The notes beneath the pieces were generated by a model. The model saw nothing but the letters and a program-made list of their open reading frames with translations. It was not told where the DNA came from and did no database searches. Made by a program: the position numbers and the translations under genes. 64,000 nucleotides of DNA from Bacillus vallismortis (GTDB lineage Bacteria; Bacillota; Bacilli; Bacillales; Bacillaceae): assembly GCF_004116955.1 (NCBI RefSeq), contig NZ_CP026362.1:2024501-2088500 (forward strand), given 5' to 3'. Positions 1-8,863 of the stretch are shown in pieces; position 1 is the first letter of the stretch; each line of letters begins with the position of its first letter.

Positions 1-2
1 TA

Positions 3-1118
3 TTTCTGATCGTGGGAGTCGTCGCGGACCGGTTTGACAGAAAAAAGGTGGCGGAAAACTGCGATTGGATTAGAGCAGGTCTGACTGTCGTCCTTTTTTT
101 CACTTTATTTACCGGCAATATTCCTCTTGTTTTCTGTATTTTATTTGTCAGAAGCGCTGTCACGAAGTTTTTCTTTCCGGCAGAAAACAGTTTGGTACAA
201 GCCATCCTGCCAAAGGAGCATTATGCCAAAGCAGCTGGGCTTAATCAGATGCTCTTTAGTATTTTTATGGTGTTCGGAGTCGGAATAGGTGCTTTTATGT
301 ACAACACAATCGGAATTGAAGGCGCCATTATTCTCGATTTTGTCAGCTTTATCATTTCCGGGCTGCTGATCCGCAGTTGCCGAATTCCAAAGGAAGCCCG
401 ACAGCCAAATGGCGCATTCAGCTGGAGAAAAGCCTCTGTTAAAGATTCAATAAATGATTTTAGAGAAGGCATTCTCTATATATCAAAAAACAAACTGCTG
501 GCATCCCTGATTTTCGGCTTCTTCATTTTTGGATTTGTCAACGGGGGATTCGCCGTATTGCCGATGTTTACAATGAAATATGGATTGGCGCCCGACCGTT
601 ATGAATGGCATACGTCTGTATTTACGATCGCACTCGGTTTTGGGCTGCTGGCGGGAAGTGTTCTCGGCACGATCATCTCAAAAAAAGTGAAACCCCATTT
701 TTTAATGTCGATACCGATTTTTATCGCAGGTTTGCTGATTTTTGTCCTCGGCTACACAAATGTGTTATGGGTATATTACGCGGCAGCATTTGTCCTCGGA
801 ATGTGCATCGGACCGGTCAACATTGCGATCGGAGGCTGGATGCCAAAGATTGTTCACCCTAAGCTGATGGGACGTGTAAGCGGGTTGCAGGACCCTTTTA
901 TGATGTTTGCACAGTCACTGACACTCGGCTTAGTTGCGCTGTTATTCCCTAAATTTGTTTCAAACATTGATTATCTTTATTACGGCATGGGCGTTATCAC
1001 CCTGCTTGTTTTTATTTTTTATTTTGTTGCACTGCCAAAATACAGTGCACAGGCTGTGGAAGTCAATGTTCAGGAAGTCTTTCAAGAGCAGCCCAAAAAG
1101 AAAGTAAAATCTGTATAA
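3..1118 (+). CDS. ykuC: YkuC-like MFS transporter, 5' end cut by window edge
   Basis: This is the C-terminal part of a major facilitator superfamily transporter of the inner membrane. The frame is open to the window edge, so the first in-frame GTG at 12 is probably not the true start. About 370 residues are present, with roughly ten hydrophobic segments. The first visible residues (GVVADRFDRKK) fit the conserved loop between membrane helices 2 and 3, so about two helices are missing. A central cytoplasmic loop (around residues 125-155) separates the two halves, and the tail ends in lysines. Gene order next to ykyB and cheV supports ykuC. The substrate is unknown; the family includes macrolide-efflux-like proteins, but nothing here proves drug export. 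Confidence 0.9.
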   Translation, partial: FLIVGVVADRFDRKKVAENCDWIRAGLTVVLFFTLFTGNIPLVFCILFVRSAVTKFFFPAENSLVQAILPKEHYAKAAGLNQMLFSIFMVFGVGIGAFMYNTIGIEGAIILDFVSFIISGLLIRSCRIPKEARQPNGAFSWRKASVKDSINDFREGILYISKNKLLASLIFGFFIFGFVNGGFAVLPMFTMKYGLAPDRYEWHTSVFTIALGFGLLAGSVLGTIISKKVKPHFLMSIPIFIAGLLIFVLGYTNVLWVYYAAAFVLGMCIGPVNIAIGGWMPKIVHPKLMGRVSGLQDPFMMFAQSLTLGLVALLFPKFVSNIDYLYYGMGVITLLVFIFYFVALPKYSAQAVEVNVQEVFQEQPKKKVKSV

Positions 1119-1129
1119 TTTAAGTTGTT

Positions 1130-1164
1130 AATGCGCTTTTTTTCTCAGAAAAAAGCGCATTTTC
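1130..1164. terminator. Terminator after ykuC
   Basis: A 12-bp perfect stem (ATGCGCTTTTTT paired with AAAAAAGCGCAT) with a 6-nt loop is followed by a short T run. It sits 12 bp after the ykuC stop. Confidence 0.85.
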
Positions 1165-1175
1165 ACATTCAATAT

Positions 1176-1203
1176 TTGCATTTCAACTTTAAAAAAGTAT
1201 AAT
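1176..1203 (+). promoter_or_regulatory. Candidate sigma-A promoter of ykyB
   Basis: TTGCAT at 1176-1181, a 16-nt spacer and a perfect TATAAT at 1198-1203 lie 40 bp before the ykyB start. Confidence 0.65.
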
Positions 1204-1243
1204 CTAATCATATAGAATTTGATAAGAGCAAAGGAGAGAAATA

Positions 1244-1708
1244 ATGGACGACCATGCATATACGAAAGATCTGCAGCCAACCGTAGAAAATCTTTCAAAA
1301 GCAGTTTACACTGTGAACCGCCATGCAAAAACCGCCCCTAACCCTAAATACCTATATCTGCTGAAAAAACGGGCTTTGCAAAAGCTTGTCAAAGAAGGTA
1401 AAGGAAAGAAAATAGGGCTTCATTTTTCAAAAAATCCAAGGTTCAGCCAACAGCAATCGGACGTGCTTATCTCAATCGGAGACTACTATTTTCACATGCC
1501 TCCAACGAAAGAAGACTTCGAACATCTTCCGCATTTAGGTACACTTAATCAATCGTACCGAAATCCTAAAGCTCAAATGTCTTTAACAAAGGCGAAACAC
1601 CTATTGCAAGAATATGTCGGCATGAAAGAAAAGCCGCTTGTGGCAAATCGCCAGCAGCCAACTTATCATAAACCCGTCTTTAAAAAACTCGGCGAGAGTT
1701 ACTTTTAA
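1244..1708 (+). CDS. ykyB: YkyB family protein of unknown function
   Basis: A 154-residue, basic, soluble protein with no signal peptide or membrane segment. It matches YkyB in length, sequence character (for example the LPHLGTLNQSYRNPKAQMSL stretch) and position between ykuC and cheV. The ATG at 1244 has a strong ribosome binding site (AAGGAGAG) 4-5 nt upstream and its own promoter. The family is confined to Bacillus relatives and has no established activity; the high Lys/Arg content would fit nucleic-acid contact, which is only a guess. Confidence 0.9.
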   Translation: MDDHAYTKDLQPTVENLSKAVYTVNRHAKTAPNPKYLYLLKKRALQKLVKEGKGKKIGLHFSKNPRFSQQQSDVLISIGDYYFHMPPTKEDFEHLPHLGTLNQSYRNPKAQMSLTKAKHLLQEYVGMKEKPLVANRQQPTYHKPVFKKLGESYF

Positions 1709-1711
1709 CAT

Positions 1712-1748
1712 AAAAACAGCCGTGCCCCCTCGGGCATCGGCTGTTTTT
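1712..1748. terminator. Bidirectional terminator between ykyB and cheV
   Basis: Convergent genes share a hairpin with AAAAACAGCCG and CGGCTGTTTTT arms, giving a T run on either strand. Confidence 0.85.
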
Positions 1749-1750
1749 AT

Positions 1751-2662
1751 TTATTCGATAACATACGTATCCACTTTTTTAATCAAATCACTGATCTCAG
1801 GCTTACTGATCTGTTCATCTGCGCCAACGACTTCCCCGCGGTGACGCAAATCATCGGTAATTAGCGATGAGAAAATCATAACCGGCACGTCTGAACTTTT
1901 CGGATTTTCCTTCAGCAGCTTTGTGAGCCTGTGTCCATCCATTTTTGGCATTTCAATATCAGTGATAATCATATCAATCTGATCAGATAAATCCGTTTCG
2001 TTTTCAGCAAGGTCCATGATATACTCATAGGCCTCTTTTCCGTTTTCAAACGAAGAAATATTATTGTACCCAGCCTCTTTTAATTCATCCTGCAAGAGGC
2101 GCATTAAGAGCGGTGAATCCTCTACAATAATAAGCTTTTTATCAGCTCTTCTTTGATCGAAGCCCTCGGTATGCATATTGTACGTATCCACACCTGAGTC
2201 TGATTCAATATCATAAATAATTTTTTCATAATCAGGCAAAAAGATCATCAGGTTTTCGAGCTTAATAATCCCGGTAAGATGCCGCTCCATTCCTTGGTTT
2301 AACGATGTCGGCTTTTCAATTGCTTCCCAGGATACTCTGTGAATTTGAGACACAGAGCCGACATGGAAAACAATTTTCCGTTTATTAAATTCAGTTACGA
2401 TATATTTCTCATCTTTTGATCCGTCAGGCTCCACTCCAAAAAATGAGAAGAGGCTGATCACAGGGAGAATTTCTCCTCTGAGCTTGATCATTCCTTCTAC
2501 ATGCTGATGAGAGTGAGGCACAGATGTTACCTCAACCGGCTGAATAATTTCCCTTACTTTCATGACGTTAATTCCGAAAGCATTATCGCCCACGCCAAAC
2601 TTCACAATTTCCAATTCATTTGTTCCAGAATCCAATAAAATTTCGTATTGTTGTAACGACAC
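1751..2662 (-). CDS. cheV: Chemotaxis adaptor CheV (CheW-receiver fusion)
   Basis: CheV couples chemoreceptors to the CheA kinase and takes part in adaptation. The 303 residues contain an N-terminal CheW-like domain (about 15-155) and a C-terminal response-regulator receiver domain (about 170-300). In the receiver, [11 protein letters not shown] holds the acidic pocket, [13 protein letters not shown] holds the phosphorylated Asp, and FSS and KP supply the conserved Thr/Ser and Lys positions. The start is a GTG with GAGGG upstream. A GCCGATAT sigma-D -10 element lies about 40 bp upstream, in keeping with known motility-sigma control of this gene. Confidence 0.97.
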   Translation of the reverse strand: MSLQQYEILLDSGTNELEIVKFGVGDNAFGINVMKVREIIQPVEVTSVPHSHQHVEGMIKLRGEILPVISLFSFFGVEPDGSKDEKYIVTEFNKRKIVFHVGSVSQIHRVSWEAIEKPTSLNQGMERHLTGIIKLENLMIFLPDYEKIIYDIESDSGVDTYNMHTEGFDQRRADKKLIIVEDSPLLMRLLQDELKEAGYNNISSFENGKEAYEYIMDLAENETDLSDQIDMIITDIEMPKMDGHRLTKLLKENPKSSDVPVMIFSSLITDDLRHRGEVVGADEQISKPEISDLIKKVDTYVIE

Positions 2663-2701
2663 TTCAATCCCTCGCTATTCGCATTCAGTATTGTACTGTA
2701 T

Positions 2702-2728
2702 ATATCGGCGTAAATTGTAAAAAGTGAA
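2702..2728 (-). promoter_or_regulatory. Sigma-D promoter candidate for cheV
   Basis: On the minus strand a perfect GCCGATAT (-10) occupies 2702-2709. The -35 site 15 nt upstream reads TTCA rather than the TAAA consensus, so the match is strong at -10 and weak at -35. Confidence 0.6.
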
Positions 2729-2807
2729 TGGTATGGCTCTTCAAAATCGGATTCGGAGAGCGTTAAGACGCGTTTCTCTAAAAAAGAAACTTTTTTCCTA
2801 CTAACCA

Positions 2808-2836
2808 TTGACTTTCCAACTAGCAGTGATAAAATA
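2808..2836 (+). promoter_or_regulatory. Sigma-A promoter of the 53-residue gene
   Basis: TTGACT at 2808-2813, exactly 17 nt, then AAAATA at 2831-2836, about 32 bp before the small gene at 2869. It diverges from cheV. Confidence 0.6.
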
Positions 2837-2868
2837 GTCAAGGATTTTTCCAAAGAAGGGTGTAAATA

Positions 2869-3030
2869 ATGGGTACCTTAGTAATATTCAAAGAAAATGA
2901 AATGACTGTTTTAGAAGATATCAGTGAAGAGACTTACCTGCATATGAAGAAAGAATCAGCTGACCTTCAAGAAGAGCATCCCCCGTATATGACTTGGCAC
3001 GAAGACCTTCACTTTGATTATGGTTATTAA
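2869..3030 (+). CDS. Small acidic protein, 53 residues, unknown function
   Basis: An open frame starting at ATG 2869 with an AGAAGGGTG ribosome binding site. It has a good upstream sigma-A promoter and its own downstream terminator, so it looks like a complete transcription unit. The product is acidic and polar, beginning [18 protein letters not shown] and ending [10 protein letters not shown], with no membrane segment or cysteine pair. I do not recognise the family. The 168 genome carries several ykz-named small genes in this area and this may correspond to one of them. The promoter-gene-terminator packaging is the main reason to believe it. Confidence 0.65.
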   Translation: MGTLVIFKENEMTVLEDISEETYLHMKKESADLQEEHPPYMTWHEDLHFDYGY

Positions 3031-3072
3031 TGAAAGCAGCACATATAAACAATAATAGAACATGATACAATA

Positions 3073-3107
3073 AAGACAATCAAAACGCTGGTTGTCTTCT
3101 TTTTTTC
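3073..3107 (+). terminator. Terminator after the 53-residue gene
   Basis: AAGACAA pairs with TTGTCTT across a 12-nt loop, followed by a run of T (CTTTTTTT). Confidence 0.8.
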
Positions 3108-3231
3108 TGTAAAGAAAGGTATGTTTAGAAAAAAGGCGCATACAATCGAAATATATCGGCTAAAAAGGTGACAAATAGCCAGCTAGTGGTAAAATAGGAT
3201 AAACTCATTATATTTGTTAAGGTGATGAATT

Positions 3232-4413
3232 ATGGAACATTTGCTGAATCCGAAAGCAAGAGAAATTGAAATTTCAGGAATACGCAAATTCTCAAATCTT
3301 GTAGCCCAACACGAAGATGTCATTTCACTAACAATCGGCCAGCCAGACTTTTTTACGCCGCATCATGTGAAAGCTTCCGCAAAAAAAGCCATTGATGAAA
3401 ACGTGACGTCATATACTCCGAACGCCGGCTACCTGGAGCTGAGACAAGCTGTACAAATTTATATGAAGAAAAAAGCGGATTTCAACTATGATGCTGAATC
3501 TGAAATCATCATCACAACAGGCGCAAGCCAAGCCATTGATGCCGCATTTCGGACGATGTTATCTCCTGGTGATGAAGTCATTATGCCGGGCCCGATTTAT
3601 CCAGGCTATGAACCGATTATCAATTTGTGCGGCGCTAAGCCTGTTATTGTTGATACTAGGTCTCACGGCTTTAAGCTTACTGCCCGCCTGATTGAAGAGG
3701 CTCTGACTCCTAACACCAAGTGTGTCGTGCTTCCTTATCCGTCGAACCCTACCGGTGTGACTTTATCTGATGAAGAGCTGAAAAGCATCGCTGCCCTTTT
3801 AAAAGGCAGAAATGTCTTCGTATTATCTGATGAAATATACAGTGAATTAACATATGACAGGCCGCATTACTCCATCGCTACGCATTTGCGGGATCAAACG
3901 ATTGTCATTAATGGCTTATCAAAATCACACAGCATGACTGGCTGGAGAATTGGATTTTTATTCGCGCCGAAAGACATTGCTAAGCACATTTTAAAGGTTC
4001 ATCAATACAATGTGTCGTGTGCGTCATCAATTTCTCAAAAAGCCGCGCTTGAAGCTGTGACAAACGGCTTTGACGATGCCCTGATTATGAGGGAACAATA
4101 CAAAAAACGACTGGACTATGTATATGACCGCCTTGTCTCCATGGGACTTGACGTTGTCAAACCGTCGGGCGCGTTTTATATCTTCCCTTCTATTAAATCA
4201 TTTGGAATGTCTTCATTTGATTTTAGTATGGCTCTTTTGGAGGATGCTGGTGTCGCACTCGTGCCGGGCAGTTCATTCTCAAAGTATGGTGAAGGATATG
4301 TGAGATTGTCTTTCGCATACTCGCTGGATACGCTAAGAGAAGGGCTGGACCGCTTGGAAATATTTATATTAAAGAAACGGGAATCCATGCAGACAATAAA
4401 CAACGGCGTCTAA
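3232..4413 (+). CDS. patA: Aminotransferase A (PLP-dependent, class I/II)
   Basis: A 393-residue fold-type I aminotransferase linked in B. subtilis to L,L-diaminopimelate/lysine metabolism. The pyridoxal phosphate lysine sits in NGLSKSHSMTGWRIGF (about residue 232), the ring-stacking region in TTGASQAID (about 95), NPTG at about 172 and the phosphate-binding Asp in LSDEIYSELTY. Two final-domain motifs, PSGAFYIFP and YVRLSFAYS, include the substrate carboxylate Arg. The ATG at 3232 follows AAGGTGAT at a good distance. It stands alone between its own upstream region and a shared terminator with kinA. Substrate range cannot be read from sequence alone. Confidence 0.95.
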   Translation: MEHLLNPKAREIEISGIRKFSNLVAQHEDVISLTIGQPDFFTPHHVKASAKKAIDENVTSYTPNAGYLELRQAVQIYMKKKADFNYDAESEIIITTGASQAIDAAFRTMLSPGDEVIMPGPIYPGYEPIINLCGAKPVIVDTRSHGFKLTARLIEEALTPNTKCVVLPYPSNPTGVTLSDEELKSIAALLKGRNVFVLSDEIYSELTYDRPHYSIATHLRDQTIVINGLSKSHSMTGWRIGFLFAPKDIAKHILKVHQYNVSCASSISQKAALEAVTNGFDDALIMREQYKKRLDYVYDRLVSMGLDVVKPSGAFYIFPSIKSFGMSSFDFSMALLEDAGVALVPGSSFSKYGEGYVRLSFAYSLDTLREGLDRLEIFILKKRESMQTINNGV

Positions 4414-4431
4414 GCCGTTGTTTTATTTTTT
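4399..4431. terminator. Bidirectional terminator between patA and kinA
   Basis: AACAACGGC and GCCGTTGTT form a 9-bp stem around CGTCTAA-type loop sequence. T-rich flanks on both strands serve the convergent genes. Confidence 0.85.
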
Positions 4432-6243
4432 TGGAAATGAAATTTTAAACGCTGTGCCTTTTTCCGGCTGGCTGTCTACATGGATGGCTCCCTGATGATT
4501 TTCAATGATATTAAATGTAACCATCAGCCCAAGCCCCGTGCCTTTTTCTTTTGTCGTTAAAAATGGTTCACCAATTCGGTTCAGCACCTTTTCAGGTATG
4601 CCTTCTCCTTCATCTTTGATCGTGACATGAACAGAATGCTCATCCTCAGTTATGATAATGTCTACTGTTCCTCCGTCAGGCATTGATTCAACCGCATTTT
4701 TAATTAAATTAATGAATACCTGCTTCAATTGATTCTGATCACCGTTTATATAAATGCTGTCTTTTTGATAGCTTGTTCTGATAAAAATGCCATTCAAATT
4801 CGCCTGCGTTTCCAACAGGGCCGAGACCTCACCAATTAATTTTTTTAGGTTCAAATATTCTTTAACGGCATTTTGCTGGGGTTTCGCCAGCATGAGAAGC
4901 TCACTGAGTATTAATTCGATGCGGCTGAGTTCAGAAAACACAATATCAAAGTAGTGTTCATTTTCTTCCATCGTCGGTTTCATCAGCTGTAAAAACCCTT
5001 TAATCGCTGTCAGCGGGTTGCGGATCTCATGGGCGATTCCCGCCGCGAGCTGCCCTGCGATTGATAATTTTTCCGATTGCAGCATCAACTCTTCTGTTTG
5101 TTTTCTCTCAGAAATGTCTCGAAGAATGACTTGGACTGCCGCTTCACCAAAAAAGGTCGTCGGAATGCAGACCATCTCGGTATAGATGACCCTATTTTGG
5201 AAGGTAAACCAGGATTGCTTGACAATTTCTGATTCTGTTTTTTTCTCGGCGATGTTTTGAATTCTCTCTTTTACATCCTCATGATCGCAAGGGTGCAGCT
5301 GATCATATATGTTTTTGCCAATTAAATCCTCATAGGTAGCTGCTTCGAACAGTGAGATTCCCGACTCATTCATAAACACCCATTTCCCATTGTGAATCAC
5401 CGCAATGGTATCGATTGAATTTTGAATGAGCAGCTGATATCGTTCACGGCTTTTTTGCAGGATGGTTTGGAATTTTTTCCTTGAAGAGATATCGATCAGC
5501 AGCAGCAGTTCAGCCTGCTGGTTTTTGTAGACGGTCGGGGACGCTTTCACTTCTAAATGAACAGGTGTGCCATCAAGCCTTTTCCACGTCTGTTCAATCA
5601 TTCCGACTTCCATTCCTTTTTGCATTCGTATAATCCTGTTTTTCACGATATCGTGATATTCTTCTTCAATAAATTCATAGGACCATTTGCCAATAATAGT
5701 ATCCTTGCTTTTCGCTCCCAGCATTGAAAGCATCGCGCTGTTTGCATAGACGATCTTTCCTTTGACACTGATGCATAGCGGACTCGGGAGATTTTCAACT
5801 AACCGTTCATAATCATCTGTTATATATGTAGTCGATTCCGGGCTTGCAGGCTCGATTTCATGTTTTTCGAAGCTTAGGGGTTGATGGCCTGTTTCTTCTT
5901 CAAGAACTTTCATTTTCAAAATGATTTCCCGTTCTGTCCGCTCAGCTCTTGTCGTCACAATTTCTACTGCAGCCTCCACCCACACAATCGTATGATCTTT
6001 TTTTATAAAACGAAAGGTACACGGCATCAGATGATGTTCATTATAAAAGTAGCTTTCAACTAAAAATTGGTCTTCCTCATGCAGGAACGTTTTGAGGAAT
6101 GATCCGATCATCTCTCCTTGGAGATAGCCCAAATGCAGTTTGGAGTTGGCAGATATATAAATGATGCGTCCATTAGAGGCCAAGACTGCATGAATATCGG
6201 TTTTTGTTTGAAATGGTTTAACATGCTGCGTATCCTGTTCCAC
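4423..6243 (-). CDS. kinA: Sporulation sensor histidine kinase A
   Basis: KinA is the main cytoplasmic kinase feeding phosphate to Spo0F at the start of sporulation. The 606 residues carry three PAS domains (about 10-115, 145-260, 265-380), then HisKA with the phosphorylated His in AGIAHEIRNPLTAIKGF (about 405), and an HATPase domain with NLIKNAVESMPDGG, DEGEGIP and GTGLGL boxes. There is no membrane segment, as expected. I chose the GTG at 6243 rather than an ATG 24 bp upstream because AAGGAGGGA lies 4 nt before it, inside the longer frame; this gives the 606 residues known for KinA. A sigma-H promoter candidate lies upstream. Confidence 0.97.
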   Translation of the reverse strand: MEQDTQHVKPFQTKTDIHAVLASNGRIIYISANSKLHLGYLQGEMIGSFLKTFLHEEDQFLVESYFYNEHHLMPCTFRFIKKDHTIVWVEAAVEIVTTRAERTEREIILKMKVLEEETGHQPLSFEKHEIEPASPESTTYITDDYERLVENLPSPLCISVKGKIVYANSAMLSMLGAKSKDTIIGKWSYEFIEEEYHDIVKNRIIRMQKGMEVGMIEQTWKRLDGTPVHLEVKASPTVYKNQQAELLLLIDISSRKKFQTILQKSRERYQLLIQNSIDTIAVIHNGKWVFMNESGISLFEAATYEDLIGKNIYDQLHPCDHEDVKERIQNIAEKKTESEIVKQSWFTFQNRVIYTEMVCIPTTFFGEAAVQVILRDISERKQTEELMLQSEKLSIAGQLAAGIAHEIRNPLTAIKGFLQLMKPTMEENEHYFDIVFSELSRIELILSELLMLAKPQQNAVKEYLNLKKLIGEVSALLETQANLNGIFIRTSYQKDSIYINGDQNQLKQVFINLIKNAVESMPDGGTVDIIITEDEHSVHVTIKDEGEGIPEKVLNRIGEPFLTTKEKGTGLGLMVTFNIIENHQGAIHVDSQPEKGTAFKISFPKK

Positions 6244-6306
6244 AGAATCCCTCCTTTGCATGATCATCTTGTTTCGACATATACAGATTGACTTTTACCT
6301 AGTATG

Positions 6307-6332
6307 ATTCGCTAGAAAATCAGGATTCTCCT
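6307..6332 (-). promoter_or_regulatory. Sigma-H promoter candidate for kinA
   Basis: Minus-strand AGGAGAAT (6325-6332), 13 nt, then CGAAT (6307-6311). This fits the sigma-H pattern AGGAWWT...GAAT, and kinA is a known sigma-H target. Confidence 0.65.
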
Positions 6333-6370
6333 TCTATTCTTATGGTGAACGTCATTTTTTGAATAAATGA

Positions 6371-6409
6371 AAGGGCGCACAATCATTCAGATGTGCACCC
6401 TCTTTTTTA
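6371..6409 (-). terminator. Terminator of pbpH
   Basis: AGGGTGCAC pairs with GTGCGCCCT around a 12-nt loop. The A-rich/T-rich flanks (TCTTTTTT on the plus strand at the pbpH stop) also make it a possible bidirectional site. Confidence 0.6.
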
Positions 6410-8527
6410 TTTTTTGCTGTGTTTTTTTTCGAGCTCTGCGTAAGCGTGGATAGCTCTTTTCGCAATAATTTTATTGATCTTATCATCATCCTTTACAGAA
6501 GGTACAACGACACTGAAAGCCACTTTTGGATTTTTCGACGGGTAATAGCCTACAAAAGTTAGGTTATATGTTTTTTTCCCCCACCAATTACGGTTCGTGC
6601 CATAGTAAAATGTTTCCGCTGTTCCTGTTTTTCCGGAAACATCTTCTGTAAACGTATTTTTAGCAGTCCCTGAAGCGGTAACTAATTTCATTCCTGTCTT
6701 TACCTGCTGTATATCACTTTCTGTATTGTTAATTTTATTGAGAATGTTTGGCTTTCGTTGTTCAATTGTTTTTCCGAGACCGTCTTTATTGCTGGGCTCA
6801 TGAATACTTGTAACAATTCTTGGCTGAATACGATAGCCTCCGTTGGCTATGGATGAAATGTACTGCGCCATTTGAAGCGGTGTGTATGTATCGTATTGAC
6901 CGATTGCCAAGTCTAATATTAATCCCCCTACAGCATCAGGCGTGGTTTGCATACCGGCTGATTCCTGCGGCAGATCAATACCTGTCTTTACACCCAGGCC
7001 AAATTGGCTGTAGTAATTTCTCATTTTGTTCAAATCCTTCTGGTCAGCGGGAAGAGGTCCATGCGGCTTGTATGTAACACCGGCAATATGCATGGCGACA
7101 TTAAACATGTATACGTTTGAGCTTTTTTGCAGTGCGGTTAATTCGTTAATAGTTCCCATATTCATATAGGACTTCTTAGGCTTGTTACCGTTTCCTGCAA
7201 AATAAAGAGGTGTATCCACAAAATATTTATAATGCGGAATCCCGTCCTGATAGCCGGCAAGTACGGTGGCACCCTTCACTGCCGAACCCATTTCATATTG
7301 GGTCGTAAATGCGCCTATCGCATAATCTTGAATTTTGTTTGTTTCTAAATCTATCTTTTTTCCCGCCATCGATAAAATATCGCCGTTATTCGGGTCCATC
7401 ATCACGACAAAGGCTCTGTCAAGCATATAGTTCCCACGTGCACGGCTGTTTCTCACTTCTTCTTCAATGATCTTTTCTACTTTTGCCTGGAGCTCCATAT
7501 CGAATGAAAGCCGTAGATCGTATCCCCTGCTGCCCTTATCAATGGTTTTTTGGCTGACGACATTTCCTTTATTGTCTTCTACGTATTGCACTTTTTCTTT
7601 ATGGGAATTTAAGTAGTCTTCATATTGATATTCTAAATAACTTTTCCCCACCCTGTCATTATTGGCATAACCTCTTGTTAAGTAGAAATCTTTCCGGTCG
7701 CTGAGCAGGCCTTGTTCAGGTGTTGTGACGCCCCCGAAAACGGAATAGAGGGTTTTATCATAAGGGTATTTTCGTGTCCAATCATTTACGATGTCGATTC
7801 CCGGAAGCTCTTCTAAATGCTCAGAAACAATTGAAATTTCATCATATGTTAAGTCATTTTTTGGTCTTTGCGCGGAGCTTTTCTTCTCATCGAGCAGCGT
7901 GCCATTTTTTCCAGTGCTGTTGCTTTCATTTGGATTCATCGCCTTTACAATTTGAGGTTCGTAAGCATTGCCGCTTGAAAACCTTGTATATATCGCAGCA
8001 GTTTCCATTTCTTCATCATTTCGCTGAATAGCCTTCAATTCTTCATCCGGAACACGCTCGATTTGGAGTTTGTAAGCCTCCGCCCCTTTCAGATTGCTTT
8101 CAGATTCCTTGAGCAGAGCAGCAGCTTTTTTCGGATGGGATGCGATCCAGTAATCACGCAAATCCCTATCCTTCAAAAATTCTGTATCAATATGAATGAA
8201 AGCAGCAAGCTTCTTCGCTGTTTTGATTTTATCCTCTGTTTTTGTGCTTGATGTTGAAACATAGACAATTTCAGGCACGCTCTGGTTATCGACAGCAACT
8301 TTCTGATTTCTGTCATACATCTTCCCTCGAGGCGCGGGATAATACGCTGTTTTTGCATTTGCTACCTCAGCGTCTTCTTCATGCTGTTCACCTTCAACAA
8401 TTTGAACAACACCAAGCTTGAAAATTAATGCAGTGAATAGAACAAAGACAGCAAGGAAAAAAAGGTTCATTCTGATCGCTCTGTTTCCTTTGCTCTTTTT
8501 CTTTGGTTCACGTCCTATTTCAGTCAC
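6407..8527 (-). CDS. pbpH: Class B penicillin-binding protein H
   Basis: PbpH is a transpeptidase that cross-links side-wall peptidoglycan in rod-shaped cells and overlaps in function with PbpA. The 706-residue product has a basic N-terminus, one membrane anchor (about 20-42), a dimerisation/pedestal domain, and a transpeptidase domain with SAVK (about 415), SSN (about 470) and KTGT (about 640) active-site motifs. The start is a GTG preceded by AGAGGGG. It is transcribed on its own; the 335-bp gap upstream separates it from divergent ykwD. Confidence 0.96.
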   Translation of the reverse strand: MTEIGREPKKKSKGNRAIRMNLFFLAVFVLFTALIFKLGVVQIVEGEQHEEDAEVANAKTAYYPAPRGKMYDRNQKVAVDNQSVPEIVYVSTSSTKTEDKIKTAKKLAAFIHIDTEFLKDRDLRDYWIASHPKKAAALLKESESNLKGAEAYKLQIERVPDEELKAIQRNDEEMETAAIYTRFSSGNAYEPQIVKAMNPNESNSTGKNGTLLDEKKSSAQRPKNDLTYDEISIVSEHLEELPGIDIVNDWTRKYPYDKTLYSVFGGVTTPEQGLLSDRKDFYLTRGYANNDRVGKSYLEYQYEDYLNSHKEKVQYVEDNKGNVVSQKTIDKGSRGYDLRLSFDMELQAKVEKIIEEEVRNSRARGNYMLDRAFVVMMDPNNGDILSMAGKKIDLETNKIQDYAIGAFTTQYEMGSAVKGATVLAGYQDGIPHYKYFVDTPLYFAGNGNKPKKSYMNMGTINELTALQKSSNVYMFNVAMHIAGVTYKPHGPLPADQKDLNKMRNYYSQFGLGVKTGIDLPQESAGMQTTPDAVGGLILDLAIGQYDTYTPLQMAQYISSIANGGYRIQPRIVTSIHEPSNKDGLGKTIEQRKPNILNKINNTESDIQQVKTGMKLVTASGTAKNTFTEDVSGKTGTAETFYYGTNRNWWGKKTYNLTFVGYYPSKNPKVAFSVVVPSVKDDDKINKIIAKRAIHAYAELEKKHSKK

Positions 8528-8863
8528 TTCTGGTTACCCCTCTCAGATCATTCAATATATTTACATATACTGAGATTAATTGTAACACCTTTGTAATAGT
8601 TGTTACAGCAAAAAGGGATAAAAAAAACTGTCAATATAAAAACATATTTAAATTTAACTAACGATTCAAAAAAAAGGAAGACATGTAACAGTGTGATAAA
8701 ACATGATTTGCAGCTGATTCCCTGCTTTTCAAGGATTCAGCACACACTAGTTACAAAAATGACAATCTCTCTTTGTCAAAGGAAAGTGATGGTTGCTTTA
8801 TGACAAAAAAGCTATGTTATGATTTTTTTGTAGAAACAAACAACTCTAGGAGGTTATGAACTC
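8528..8863. other. Divergent pbpH/ykwD intergenic region
   Basis: These 336 bp hold the two divergent promoters. For ykwD a TATGAT -10-like box ends about 45 bp before the start, but no convincing -35 was found at 17 nt. No further gene with a credible ribosome binding site was seen. Confidence 0.5.

Noticed and set aside
2602-2853. 83-codon frame overlapping the cheV start on the same strand
   Set aside because: No ribosome binding site and it crosses the cheV promoter and start in another frame.
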